Source: Methylotenera_A sp040387515 (GTDB taxonomy: Bacteria; Pseudomonadota; Gammaproteobacteria; Burkholderiales; Methylophilaceae). Taken from it: a stretch of 64,000 nt of DNA. The notes under the pieces are model-generated. The model saw only the letters and a list, made by a program, of their open reading frames with translations, did no database searches and was not told where the DNA came from. The stretch is taken from the NCBI GenBank assembly GCA_040387515.1, contig JAZKDP010000007.1, positions 218,697 to 282,696 of the forward strand. Direction: 5' to 3'. How positions within the stretch are numbered: the stretch's first letter is position 1; each line of letters starts with the position of its first letter. Of the stretch, positions 16,988-26,069 are shown piece by piece. Both the position numbers and the translations under genes were made by a program.

Positions 16988-18489
16988 TACTTGCACAAAG
17001 CGCTCAAAATATCTGGTTTAAAGTAGTCTTTATTGCTATCGCAAGCTTTCTAGCCGTTGGGTTCGGCTTAATCTCTGTCACCAATAACCCTATTTTTATC
17101 GGCTTAGCGGTGGGCATGGTGTTAGGTATATTTTTGTTGGCTATGCCTAAAAAAATCATTTGGCTAGTCATTTTTCTTGGGCTTGCAACGCCGGCTTTGC
17201 TAGATATGGCTGGGCATGGATTTTCCAGAATGTTATGGGCAATCTCAATGTTGGCTTTGTTGTTATGGGTTCCTGGTACGTTCTATTTGATTCGTTTAAA
17301 TCCCAAACAAGAAAAACATGTGCCTTTGTTTATTTGGATGGCAGGGATTTTTGTCATCTATGCGTTGATAGCATCAGTGATTAACATGCATTCTTTTGGC
17401 GAATTATTTGGTGGTTTCAAACGATATTTTCAGGCATTTGGCTTGATGTTGGCATTGGCAACGATGATGCTAAGCAGAAAAGATTTTGATGGATGGTTAA
17501 AGTTATTACTGGGGATTGCATTATTACAACTGCCGTTTGCTTTATTTGAACGGTTTGTCTTAGTGACGTTAAGGGGTGGTATCGCAGCTGGCGGCGAGGC
17601 AACCGATGTGGTGGCAGGAACGATGGGAGCAAACCTGAAAGGTGGTAGCCCTAACGCCATTATGGTGACTTTTGTACTGATTGCGTTTGCCTTTGTATTT
17701 TCGCGTTGGAAAGAAAAGTTAATCTCTACGTCACAGTTATTCCTACTTAGTTTGCTTTTATTAACACCGTTAGTATTAGGAGAAACCAAAGTCGTCGTTG
17801 TTATGTTGCCCATATTAGCGTTGGTTTTGCTACGTAAAGATATTAAAAAAGACCCATTAAAGTATCTACCTATATTTATAAGCTTGTTATTTATAACCGT
17901 TGCATTCGGCTATATTTATGTGTACTACATGCTAGATAGCACATTTGTGGAAGCTTTTAGAGGCACCATTTCCTACAATATTGGCAATGTGGGATACGGT
18001 AAATTACTACTCAATCGAACAAGTGCAATGACATTTTGGTGGGAGTTGCATAGCTGGGCTGATCCAATAAACTTCCTGCTAGGTCACGGACTAGGAAGTT
18101 CTTATGGTTCTGGTCAGGATGCGGGGAGTATGGCGCGAATGTATCCCGGCTATGGCATTAACTTAACCACTGTTTCAAGTATTCTTTGGGATCTAGGTTT
18201 GGTTGGCTTGGTATTTTATATCAGCGTTTTTGTGGCTGCCTGGGTACAGGTTGGCAATATTTGGAAGAGAACGCAGAGTCATAAAATTAAAGCGGACTGC
18301 ATGGCAATCCAAGCGGGGATCTCACTTACTTTCCTGTTTCTTATATATTCAGATAGCCAAGTTAATTTGTTGGTACATGAAATTATTATTGCTGTGATGT
18401 TGGGCTATGCGGCTTTTTTATACCAAGAACAGTCTCAAGAGCCGAGTATAGATAAGGATAAGCACCAAGACGAACAGGTAGTTAGTTAA
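16984..18489 (+). CDS. O-antigen ligase/polymerase (Wzy-like) membrane protein
   Basis: A 501-residue protein with about 11-12 hydrophobic segments. A long periplasmic loop follows the central helices (ASVINMHSFGELFGGFKRYFQ) and a second one contains LGHGLGSSYGSGQDAG near residue 370. This loop pattern is shared by Wzy polymerases and WaaL-type ligases. It is the only such protein in the locus, so it is the best candidate for repeat-unit polymerisation. The ATG at 16984 overlaps the preceding stop and gives a sensible N-terminus; an upstream TTG at 16930 would add a hydrophilic, out-of-family extension and is not used. Confidence 0.78.
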   Translation: MILAQSAQNIWFKVVFIAIASFLAVGFGLISVTNNPIFIGLAVGMVLGIFLLAMPKKIIWLVIFLGLATPALLDMAGHGFSRMLWAISMLALLLWVPGTFYLIRLNPKQEKHVPLFIWMAGIFVIYALIASVINMHSFGELFGGFKRYFQAFGLMLALATMMLSRKDFDGWLKLLLGIALLQLPFALFERFVLVTLRGGIAAGGEATDVVAGTMGANLKGGSPNAIMVTFVLIAFAFVFSRWKEKLISTSQLFLLSLLLLTPLVLGETKVVVVMLPILALVLLRKDIKKDPLKYLPIFISLLFITVAFGYIYVYYMLDSTFVEAFRGTISYNIGNVGYGKLLLNRTSAMTFWWELHSWADPINFLLGHGLGSSYGSGQDAGSMARMYPGYGINLTTVSSILWDLGLVGLVFYISVFVAAWVQVGNIWKRTQSHKIKADCMAIQAGISLTFLFLIYSDSQVNLLVHEIIIAVMLGYAAFLYQEQSQEPSIDKDKHQDEQVVS

Positions 18490-19707
18490 GTGCATATTTT
18501 GCTTTTAACCGCTGAACAATGGCCTACGCATAGAGCAGATATCCGCGTGCTATTTGGAAAATATCTACCGCGTTTTGGCATTACTTGCGATTTAGTTACA
18601 GAGCAAGACTTAAATAATATTGAACAAGCAGCTTGGCCAGCTGGCAAAGCGTTGTTATGCAAGGTGCCCAAAAATCGCGCTGGGCAATATATCGTTAAAT
18701 TTCTGCACCAATGTAAGGTGTTAATCACCAGCGATTATGCTAACTATCAGGCCATACAAGTGCGCGATATGACATTGATCGCGCTGGTGGCGATAGTGAT
18801 GAGCAAGCTTAAAAAACGCCCATTTTATTATTGGCTATCTTATCCGCAGTCAGAAGGCCAAATAGAGCGCGCAAAAGCGAGAGGCATTAGGGCTGGAATG
18901 CGTTATTGCTTTCCGTTACTACAAGGTTGGATTGGCCAGCAACTGCTATATAAAATCATTCTGCCTAATGCGCATCATGTTTTTGTGCAAAGTCAAAACA
19001 TGCTTGAAATGCTGGCGCGAAAAGGCGTGCCAGCTAAAAAAATGACACCAGTGCCAATGGGCGTCGATTTAGAAGCCACACAACAAAATCCCGTGCCGAG
19101 TGACCATCCATTTCTAATCGGTAAACGTGTTTTGGTTTATTTGGGTACTTTAGATAGAGTCAGGCAAATCGAGATTCTTTTTGGTATGTTGAGCTTGGTG
19201 CTTAAACAGGTGCCAAATGCGGTGCTGGTATTGGCGGGCGATACTGAAGATGCAGATCATCGTGCTTGGCTTAAACAGCAAGCAGAAAAAATGGGCGTTT
19301 CCGAACATGTTCTGTGGACAGGCTGGCTGCCGATGGTAGAAGCTTGGCGTTATGTGGCGGCTGCAGAAATCGGCTTATCGCCTATACCTCGTGGTTATTT
19401 GCTAGATATGGGATCGCCAACAAAAGCAGTCGAATACATGGCACTCGGCATACCCGTTGTAATGAACGATAACCCTGATCAAGTATTTGTAGCGCAAGAA
19501 AGTGGTGCAAATACTTGTGTGCCGTTAGATGCCGAAAATTTCGCAAATGTAACAGTCAGCTTGCTGTACGACGCCCCACTTAGGGCAAGCATGCAAGAAA
19601 AAGGTATTGCCTATGTTAATCAGGTGAGAGGTTACCAGCAGCTTGCAGCAACTCTATCCGCGCAATATCTCCATACACTTTCTAATACAGATTATTTTCA
19701 CAAATGA
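18490..19707 (+). CDS. Glycosyltransferase family 4 protein
   Basis: A 405-residue GT-B enzyme. Its C-terminal donor-binding half shows VYLGTLDRVRQIEILFGML near 215, VLVLAGDTEDADHR, the WTGWLPMVEAWRYVAAAEIGLSP segment, and SPTKAVEYMALGIPVVMND near 310 with the family Lys and Glu. It starts with GTG directly after the TAA of the polymerase gene, and its TGA overlaps the next ATG. It is likely one of the sugar transferases for the repeat unit. The specific linkage is unknown. Confidence 0.83.
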   Translation: MHILLLTAEQWPTHRADIRVLFGKYLPRFGITCDLVTEQDLNNIEQAAWPAGKALLCKVPKNRAGQYIVKFLHQCKVLITSDYANYQAIQVRDMTLIALVAIVMSKLKKRPFYYWLSYPQSEGQIERAKARGIRAGMRYCFPLLQGWIGQQLLYKIILPNAHHVFVQSQNMLEMLARKGVPAKKMTPVPMGVDLEATQQNPVPSDHPFLIGKRVLVYLGTLDRVRQIEILFGMLSLVLKQVPNAVLVLAGDTEDADHRAWLKQQAEKMGVSEHVLWTGWLPMVEAWRYVAAAEIGLSPIPRGYLLDMGSPTKAVEYMALGIPVVMNDNPDQVFVAQESGANTCVPLDAENFANVTVSLLYDAPLRASMQEKGIAYVNQVRGYQQLAATLSAQYLHTLSNTDYFHK

Positions 19708-20624
19708 TACAACCTATATTCACACTATTTACGCCCACTTATAATCGTGCACATACCTTGCACCGCGTTTGGGATAGCCTGCAAGCGCAAACCTTTCGTG
19801 ATTTTGAGTGGGTCATTGTGGATGATGGCTCAACGGATAACACGCAGCAACTGATTAGACAGTGGGAGAAACTAGCAGATTTTCCTATTATTTATAGGTT
19901 ACAACCTAATTTAGGCAAACACATCGCTTTTAACAAAGGTGTAAATTTAGCTAAGAGCAGCTTATTTTTGCCCATTGATTCTGACGACGCATTTTTACCT
20001 GATGCCTTAGAGAAAATGTGGTATTGGTGGCAACAGATACCTGAATCTGAACGGCATCAATTCACAGGGATTGTCACTTTATGCCAGTTTGAAAATGGCG
20101 AAGTGTGTGGCAATTTATTTCATGAAAGCCCCTTAGATACTAATGCTTTAGATTTGCAGTATAAATATAAAAAAAAGGGTGAAACTTGGGGTTTTCATCG
20201 TACGGAAATATTAAAGCAATATCCTTTCCCTTCAGACTCAGCCGTACGTTTTGTGCCAGAAAATATTGTGTGGGATGCGATTGCAAGCCAATACAAAATT
20301 CGCTGTATTAATGAACCGCTCAGGATTTTTTATCAAGACTCAGGCAATCAAATCACCAAAGCAAATCCGCAAAAAAAAGCACTGGTTAAAGATTACTTTT
20401 TACAAATGATCAACAGAGATTTCAATTATTTTTTTGATGACCCGCTTACTTTTTTAAAAAGGGCAGTGCTTTATGTCCGCTACAGTTTTCATGCGGGTGA
20501 TACAGATTTTTTAAGTCCAGCAAAGTTCAGCAGTTCAGGCGCTTACCTATTATGTAGTCTGGCTGTTGTGCCTGGATTTACGGTATTTTGTGCAGATTAT
20601 TTTCGTAGGATAAGCAATTTATGA
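19704..20624 (+). CDS. Glycosyltransferase family 2 protein
   Basis: A 306-residue GT-A enzyme. The N-terminus is typical (FTLFTPTYNRAHTLHRVWDSLQAQTFRDFEWVIVDDGSTDNT). A divalent-metal DSDD (LPIDSDDAFLPDAL) lies near residue 93, and an acceptor region follows. No transmembrane anchor is evident, but the C-terminus is hydrophobic. It transfers a single sugar in polysaccharide assembly. It overlaps the preceding and following genes by ATGA (19704-19707 and 20621-20624), so it sits in a tightly coupled translational unit. Confidence 0.87.
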   Translation: MIQPIFTLFTPTYNRAHTLHRVWDSLQAQTFRDFEWVIVDDGSTDNTQQLIRQWEKLADFPIIYRLQPNLGKHIAFNKGVNLAKSSLFLPIDSDDAFLPDALEKMWYWWQQIPESERHQFTGIVTLCQFENGEVCGNLFHESPLDTNALDLQYKYKKKGETWGFHRTEILKQYPFPSDSAVRFVPENIVWDAIASQYKIRCINEPLRIFYQDSGNQITKANPQKKALVKDYFLQMINRDFNYFFDDPLTFLKRAVLYVRYSFHAGDTDFLSPAKFSSSGAYLLCSLAVVPGFTVFCADYFRRISNL

Positions 20625-22948
20625 TAGCAATTAAAAGCGTATTATTTACCTCCATTTTTTTTATGGTCGGTATTTTACAAGCATCAATTGGATTGGCATC
20701 AGAAAATTGGGTGCCTGTAAAAGATGTATCACTGATGGTAGAAGAGGGCAGTATTTTAGATTTTTCTAACCTAGTCCCATTAGCCAAAGCGCCGTTAGCT
20801 GAGCCAATTCAATCGCAAATTATTGTGAATAGCCAAGGGCACTTAACGACAGAAGATCAGCCAAATAAATCACAACGCTTTTTAATAGGCTCTCTGGGTT
20901 TTGCAATAAATATGGGCAGTTTGCCTAGCCATGCCTTAATTGATTTATACATTAAACAATATCGCTTACATGGTTATAACATGGTGCGGTTAGACTTTGT
21001 GGAGTTGATGTTGATGGAAAATCGCGTGGGTGATTTTGATTACGACCCCGAGCAATTGGATCGATTTTATTATCTCGTTTCAGCACTGAAAAAGAATGGT
21101 ATTTATTTGGTTTTAAACGGGTTAAGTAATAGTAACGGCGGTTATGGAAATGTGAATGATCGATGGGTTGGCAAAAAAGGTCTGCATGAAGGGATATACT
21201 TTGACGCCGAAAAACAGGCGCACTGGAAAAAATTAATCGCTACCATGTATGGCAAGACTAACCCTTACACTGGAGTAAGTATATTAAAAGACCCAACTTT
21301 AGCGGGTTTAATTTTGGTAAATGAAGGTAATTTAGCATTTATACATCGTAATGGGGTTCCGCCTACATTAAAGCCACATTTTGCAAAATGGTTAAAAGCA
21401 AAATACGGTGGGCAAAAATGCCTAAAAACTGCTTGGGGCAATGAGTTAAAAGCTTCGGAAAATATAGATTCAAATGAAATTAACTTCCCTGCGCCAGATG
21501 CTTGGACATCTAAACGTATGGCAGATGTGCAACAATTTTTCTTTGAAACAGAACAAAAAACCACTACTTGGATGACTAGCTACCTTCGCGAGTTAGGTTA
21601 CCGAGGTTTAACTTCCAGTTACTCTGTCTGGCACTCTCCTGCAGCGAACGCAAGCCGCGGCCAACAGCCTTGGGTAGATATGCATAATTACTTTGCACAT
21701 CCTGAATACCATGCCAATGGTGATATAGCAGTTCGTCAGGATAGTATGCTGGGTAATAATGCGAGATATATTGGTGAGCTAGCCTCTAGCAAACATATTG
21801 GTAAACCATTTACGCTATCAGAGCATGGTCATGTTTTTTGGAACCCATATCGTCGTGAAAGTGGACTTGCGTTACCTGCTTATGCGGCTTTTCAAAGTTG
21901 GGATGGAATTTGTCAACATTCTGCTGCGGTCGATTTGTCATATGCGCCTACCGTTGGTCGTCTGACTTACATTAATCCGTTTGCTGTCGGCACCGATCCT
22001 ATTTCACGCACAACTGAAACACTGGCTGCTCTGCTGTATTTGCGTGGCGATGTTGCGCCAGCTAAACACTTATTAAGCGTTAAATTTGGTCCCGATGATG
22101 TGTTTGCTAAAAGTTCTCACTTAGGCAGTACACCATCTGATATTTTAAAGCTTAGTCTAGTGACAGGAATTGGTTTGGATTGGCAGGGGAAAGCAAAACA
22201 AACTCAATATGACGGGCAGGTCGGTTTTAATCAACCCGGCTTAAAATTGGTTAACAACGGCGCATTGCAATCAGTTAAATCCAGCGGTAATTTAGCCGTA
22301 AAAATAGATGGGCTCATGCAGAAGTATGCACAAAAAATCGCCTACAAAGCCAGCAAAGTTAGCTTAATTGCTGACGAGCGTTGGGCAGCTAGATTGCAAA
22401 ATCTAAGGGATGCAAATTGGTTTGCTACTGATAATCAATCAAGTGCTGATGCAAGTATTTATCAAAGCGATACAGGTGAAATCGTGCTGGATGCTGAACA
22501 TAAAAGTATGACGGTGATTACGCCCAAAACTGAAGCAGTTGTTTTTGATGAGCCAAAGTTAATCCAATTAAATTATTTATCGATTTTATCTGCCGAAAGT
22601 GGCGCATTGGTTGCCGTTTCTGCTATGGATAATCAGCCACTGGCTAGTAGTAAACGCATGTTAGTTGTGCTTTCTACAGATGCCAGAAATAGCGACATGA
22701 AATTTAGTGACACTAGCAATGAAATGGCCACTCAATTGGGTAAGTCTCCAGTATTGATACGTGCCAACAAAGTTAAAATCGCACTACGTAATACCAATCA
22801 AAGCCAATTGAAAGTATTTTCAATAAATTTGCGTGGGCAACGGGTAGATAAAATACCAGTAAAACAAACGTCAAATACAATTGAGATTGAGTTGGATATT
22901 CGTAAGCTGTCGCATGGCGCAACCACTTATTTTGAAGTAAGCATTTAG
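20621..22948 (+). CDS. Secreted glycoside-hydrolase-like protein (clan GH-A TIM barrel)
   Basis: A 775-residue protein with a signal peptide (cleaved near GLASENW, about residue 27). The N-terminal half reads as an (alpha/beta)8 barrel: YRLHGYNMVRLDFVE, YYLVSALKKNGIYLVLNGLS, and LAGLILVNEGNLAF with an Asn-Glu pair at residues 234-235 (acid/base candidate). TLSEHGHVFWN has Glu 401 (nucleophile candidate). The C-terminal third is beta-rich, as in accessory domains of such enzymes. It could trim or release the locus polysaccharide in the periplasm or outside. The exact GH family is uncertain. Confidence 0.68.
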   Translation: MIAIKSVLFTSIFFMVGILQASIGLASENWVPVKDVSLMVEEGSILDFSNLVPLAKAPLAEPIQSQIIVNSQGHLTTEDQPNKSQRFLIGSLGFAINMGSLPSHALIDLYIKQYRLHGYNMVRLDFVELMLMENRVGDFDYDPEQLDRFYYLVSALKKNGIYLVLNGLSNSNGGYGNVNDRWVGKKGLHEGIYFDAEKQAHWKKLIATMYGKTNPYTGVSILKDPTLAGLILVNEGNLAFIHRNGVPPTLKPHFAKWLKAKYGGQKCLKTAWGNELKASENIDSNEINFPAPDAWTSKRMADVQQFFFETEQKTTTWMTSYLRELGYRGLTSSYSVWHSPAANASRGQQPWVDMHNYFAHPEYHANGDIAVRQDSMLGNNARYIGELASSKHIGKPFTLSEHGHVFWNPYRRESGLALPAYAAFQSWDGICQHSAAVDLSYAPTVGRLTYINPFAVGTDPISRTTETLAALLYLRGDVAPAKHLLSVKFGPDDVFAKSSHLGSTPSDILKLSLVTGIGLDWQGKAKQTQYDGQVGFNQPGLKLVNNGALQSVKSSGNLAVKIDGLMQKYAQKIAYKASKVSLIADERWAARLQNLRDANWFATDNQSSADASIYQSDTGEIVLDAEHKSMTVITPKTEAVVFDEPKLIQLNYLSILSAESGALVAVSAMDNQPLASSKRMLVVLSTDARNSDMKFSDTSNEMATQLGKSPVLIRANKVKIALRNTNQSQLKVFSINLRGQRVDKIPVKQTSNTIEIELDIRKLSHGATTYFEVSI

Positions 22949-22956
22949 ATTAAATC

Positions 22957-24066
22957 ATGATAGCAATAATATCCCCCCAGTTTTATGGCGTTCACGGAAT
23001 TGCGCGCTACCTAGATTCATTTTTGGCAAATCTACCAGAAAATCACCCAACCATTTACGTGATTACTGGTGATGAGTACAAAGTAGAGCGCCATTACAAG
23101 GGTGTGGAAATTATTGATATTCCATTAAATGCTAATCGATTTAGTCTGTTGTCTTGGATGCTGAAGGCGCGAAAGATAATAACGCAATTGCACGCAGAAA
23201 AAAAAATCAGCGTCATTAACCTGCATATTCCACCTCTTATTCCAGGTTTGTTATTACCCAAACATATTCCGCTCATACTTACTGCTCATACGACCTATAT
23301 TGGTATGTCAGGACTGTTTTATAAAAAAAACTATTTTGTCAGTCAATGGAGCAGATTAGAAGTACGTGTGAAGCGAATGATGGAATACTTAATATTTCAA
23401 CGTGCTGAAAAAATTATCGCGCTTACTGAACAGGGAAAACAAGAAGTGCTGACTTATGGATTTAAAAAGCCCATTGCAGTAATTCCCAATGGAGTTGATA
23501 CGGCATTATTTATACCTGACTCCACTGTTGCTAAAGAATATGATGTCATGTTTTGCGGTCGTATTGAGCGTCGCAAAGGCAGTCGCGCGATGGTCGAAGT
23601 ATGTCAGCAATTGGTCGTACAAAAGCCAGGTATTCGCATATTGATTGTTGGTTATGGTGATGATGATGCATGGGTTAACACGCAATTGGCCGCAAATCCT
23701 AATATCAAACTCACTGGAAAAGCAAAGTTTGCAGAAATGCAAAGCTATTATCAACGAAGCCAGTTGTATGCTTCTACCTCTTATTACGAAGGTTTGCCAG
23801 GCACATGTCTGGAGGCAATGGCAATGGGCTTGCCAGCAGTTGTGTGGGATTTTCTGTTTTACCACGAACTTGTCATACACGATAAAACGGGCATGTTGGT
23901 GGCACCCAATCAAATAGATGAGATGGTTTCTGCTATCTTCTTACAGTTAAAAAAATTAGAGTCAGATGAACTGATACCAAACAATCAACGTATACATATT
24001 CAAAAAAATTATGATTGGGGCAATCTATCGAAACAAGTTTTGGCGCAAATATGCAGTAGTCATTAA
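22957..24066 (+). CDS. Glycosyltransferase family 4 protein
   Basis: A 369-residue GT-B enzyme and the last gene of the locus in this direction. Its N-terminus contains a GxxGIARYLDSFLANL acceptor-side motif (PQFYGVHGIARY). The donor half shows VMFCGRIERRKGSRAMVEVC near 193, ILIVGYGDDDAWV, LTGKAKFAEMQSYYQRSQLYASTS and YEGLPGTCLEAMAMGLPAVVWD near 285 with the EX7E-type glutamates. It lies 8 nt after the hydrolase-like gene. No terminator is obvious after it. Confidence 0.86.
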   Translation: MIAIISPQFYGVHGIARYLDSFLANLPENHPTIYVITGDEYKVERHYKGVEIIDIPLNANRFSLLSWMLKARKIITQLHAEKKISVINLHIPPLIPGLLLPKHIPLILTAHTTYIGMSGLFYKKNYFVSQWSRLEVRVKRMMEYLIFQRAEKIIALTEQGKQEVLTYGFKKPIAVIPNGVDTALFIPDSTVAKEYDVMFCGRIERRKGSRAMVEVCQQLVVQKPGIRILIVGYGDDDAWVNTQLAANPNIKLTGKAKFAEMQSYYQRSQLYASTSYYEGLPGTCLEAMAMGLPAVVWDFLFYHELVIHDKTGMLVAPNQIDEMVSAIFLQLKKLESDELIPNNQRIHIQKNYDWGNLSKQVLAQICSSH

Positions 24067-24193
24067 AATTAAGTGTCGATCTATCTGCTAATCCTATTTG
24101 GTTGTCTAGTCACCCAGTCATCACAGTTTAATAATCCAAAGTTAACATTTTCGTTTAAGTTTTAAATCAAAACGTATAACAGAGGATGACTAA

Positions 24194-25693
24194 ATGAAAA
24201 ACACATTAATCGCTGGATTAATCGCCGCGATGTTTAGCCCGATAGCCGCGCTGGCTGATGACCCATTTGCTAATTTGACTAAGGCCTGGACGTATACGCA
24301 TACATCACCTGGACAAACTGCTGAGATTGCCGCATTTGACTCGTTGACTAATTCGCTATGGGTAGCGGGTATTGCGGGTGTTGATGTGTTAAATGCAAGC
24401 AATGGAAGCTTAATTCAACACATTGATACGTCATCATTTGGTAGCATTAATAGCGTAGCGATCCATAACGGCGTAGCCGCTTTCGCGATTGAATCAAGCA
24501 CACGTACTAATGCAGGTACAGTCAAGTTTTATGATACAAGCACTAGAAGTTTGAGCGCAGGCGTCAATTCTATTGCAGTTGGTGCATTGCCAGACATGCT
24601 GACTTTTACCAAAGATGGCAGCAAATTGTTGGTGGCTAATGAGGGATCACCTGACGTTTACGGTACACGAATTGGCAGCACAACGCCAAGAAACTATGGG
24701 GCAGCTGCAGTTGACCCCGCTGGCAGCGTTAGCATTATTGATATGAACACGCGTACTTTAACAGCGACGGCTGGTTTGGTTGGCGTGCCGACTACAGGCA
24801 GCAATATTCGTACAAATACAGGTATGGATTATGAGCCAGAATACATTGCGGTAAATGCTGCTGGCACAAAGGCTTACGTCACATTGCAAGAGGCAAATGC
24901 AATTGGCGTGTTGGATTTAAATACCAATTCTTTTGAGAAGATAGTCGGTTTAGGCGCAAAAGATTTTAGTCAGCCTGGTAACACAATCGATACGAATAAT
25001 AATGGCATCATTAATTTCGGTTCTGCCAATGTAAAAGGCTTATATATGCCGGACGGTATTGCTGCATATGAAGCCGCAGGCGCCACCTATTTAGTCACTG
25101 CGAATGAAGGTGACTTCCGTGAAGATGATGCAGACCGTTCTGCTGCCAGCACGCTTGGTGCAACAGGCGATTTAGCGCCGTTACGTGTAGTGAATACCGA
25201 TTCATCGTCAGGCAATTTATTCGCAGCAGGTACACGCGATTTCACTATTCGTGATGTTGAAGGTAATATTGTTTACAGTAGCGGTGATATCTTAGACAAA
25301 AAAGCTGCCGAATTAGGTATTTACGATGATGCCAGAAGTCGCGACAAGGGTGTGGAGCCTGAAGGCGTAGAGTTGATGACCATAGGCGGTAAAACATTCG
25401 CATTTATTGGTTTAGAGCGCACAACTAAGAGTGCAGTTGGTATTTTTGATATTACTGACCCAGCGAACTCTACATTTCTAAGTATGCTGGTAACGGACGG
25501 CGATTTAGCGCCAGAAGGTTTGGAAGGTTTTATGATGGGTGGTAATTATTATCTAGCCATTGCCAATGAAACTTCTAAAACAACAACTTTGTATAATTTA
25601 GCTCCAGTGCCAGAACCAGAAACGTATGCTTTGTTATTGGCCGGACTTGGGTTAATGGGTTATAAAGTAAGGCGTCGTGATAGTAAAATATGA
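24194..25693 (+). CDS. PEP-CTERM protein with choice-of-anchor I beta-propeller domain
   Basis: A 499-residue exported protein with a signal peptide (ends at AALADDP, about residue 22). A long repeat-containing region holds motifs such as KLLVANEGSPDVYG, YLVTANEGDFREDDADRS, GVEPEGVEL and LAPEGLEGF, typical of the choice-of-anchor I family, a propeller related to alkaline-phosphatase-like surface proteins. The C-terminus is a sorting tail: VPEPETYALLLAGLGLMGY followed by KVRRR. This PEP motif, hydrophobic helix and basic end is the exosortase recognition signal. It lies next to the xrtB locus, follows an AGAGGATG ribosome site, and is terminated at 25716-25743. Confidence 0.88.
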   Translation: MKNTLIAGLIAAMFSPIAALADDPFANLTKAWTYTHTSPGQTAEIAAFDSLTNSLWVAGIAGVDVLNASNGSLIQHIDTSSFGSINSVAIHNGVAAFAIESSTRTNAGTVKFYDTSTRSLSAGVNSIAVGALPDMLTFTKDGSKLLVANEGSPDVYGTRIGSTTPRNYGAAAVDPAGSVSIIDMNTRTLTATAGLVGVPTTGSNIRTNTGMDYEPEYIAVNAAGTKAYVTLQEANAIGVLDLNTNSFEKIVGLGAKDFSQPGNTIDTNNNGIINFGSANVKGLYMPDGIAAYEAAGATYLVTANEGDFREDDADRSAASTLGATGDLAPLRVVNTDSSSGNLFAAGTRDFTIRDVEGNIVYSSGDILDKKAAELGIYDDARSRDKGVEPEGVELMTIGGKTFAFIGLERTTKSAVGIFDITDPANSTFLSMLVTDGDLAPEGLEGFMMGGNYYLAIANETSKTTTLYNLAPVPEPETYALLLAGLGLMGYKVRRRDSKI

Positions 25694-25715
25694 TTTAAAT
25701 GGTTTAATTAATAGT

Positions 25716-25743
25716 AAAAAGGCTCGCAAATGCGAGCTTTTTT
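25716..25743 (+). terminator. Rho-independent terminator after the choice-of-anchor I gene
   Basis: GCTCGC (25722-25727), loop AAAT, GCGAGC (25732-25737), then six Ts. Five As upstream pair with the Ts, so it could also act in reverse. It lies about 25 nt after the stop codon. Confidence 0.85.
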
Positions 25744-26025
25744 ACGTAATAGATTTTGATGAAATAGTTAATTGATTACTATTTATACTGTTTTTAAAAA
25801 TCCCTTTTAAAACGGTGTGTTAACAATTAGATTCACACATAAACACAGAGTTATCCACAGATTTTGTGGAGTACACCACTTATTAAGCCCTATAAAATAA
25901 GTTTTTTAATTGGGCAGCATAAAGTGGTTTATTGCTATATGCTTTTTATCCAAATATTGATTGGAAAATTGAGGGCGCATATCTCAGCACATAGTCTTTG
26001 AAAAAAATCGATGAAGATAAGACAT
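25744..26025. other. Gene-free stretch with a DnaA-box-like site and nested dyads
   Basis: No reading frame is convincing. TTATCCACA at 25851-25859 matches the DnaA-box consensus and pairs with TGTGGA at 25865-25870. Downstream, ACCACTT (25875-25881) and AAGTGGT (25922-25928) enclose GCCC (25887-25890) and GGGC (25912-25915). It lies between two convergent terminators, so a structured RNA or a protein-binding site is possible. No dnaA gene is nearby and only one box is seen. Confidence 0.4.
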
Positions 26026-26051
26026 AAAAAGCTACCGTCAGGTAGCTTTTT
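26026..26051 (-). terminator. Bidirectional-looking terminator after the discoidin-like PEP-CTERM gene
   Basis: GCTACC (26031-26036), loop GTCA, GGTAGC (26041-26046), flanked by five As and five Ts, so it works on either strand. It follows the minus-strand gene ending at 26070 by about 19 nt. Confidence 0.85.
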
Positions 26052-26069
26052 AAACTTGGTGACTGTCAA

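Noticed and set aside
25851..25859. DnaA box as evidence of a replication origin.
   Set aside because: Only one consensus box is present and there is no dnaA, dnaN, gidA or AT-rich unwinding element nearby. It is kept as a curiosity only.
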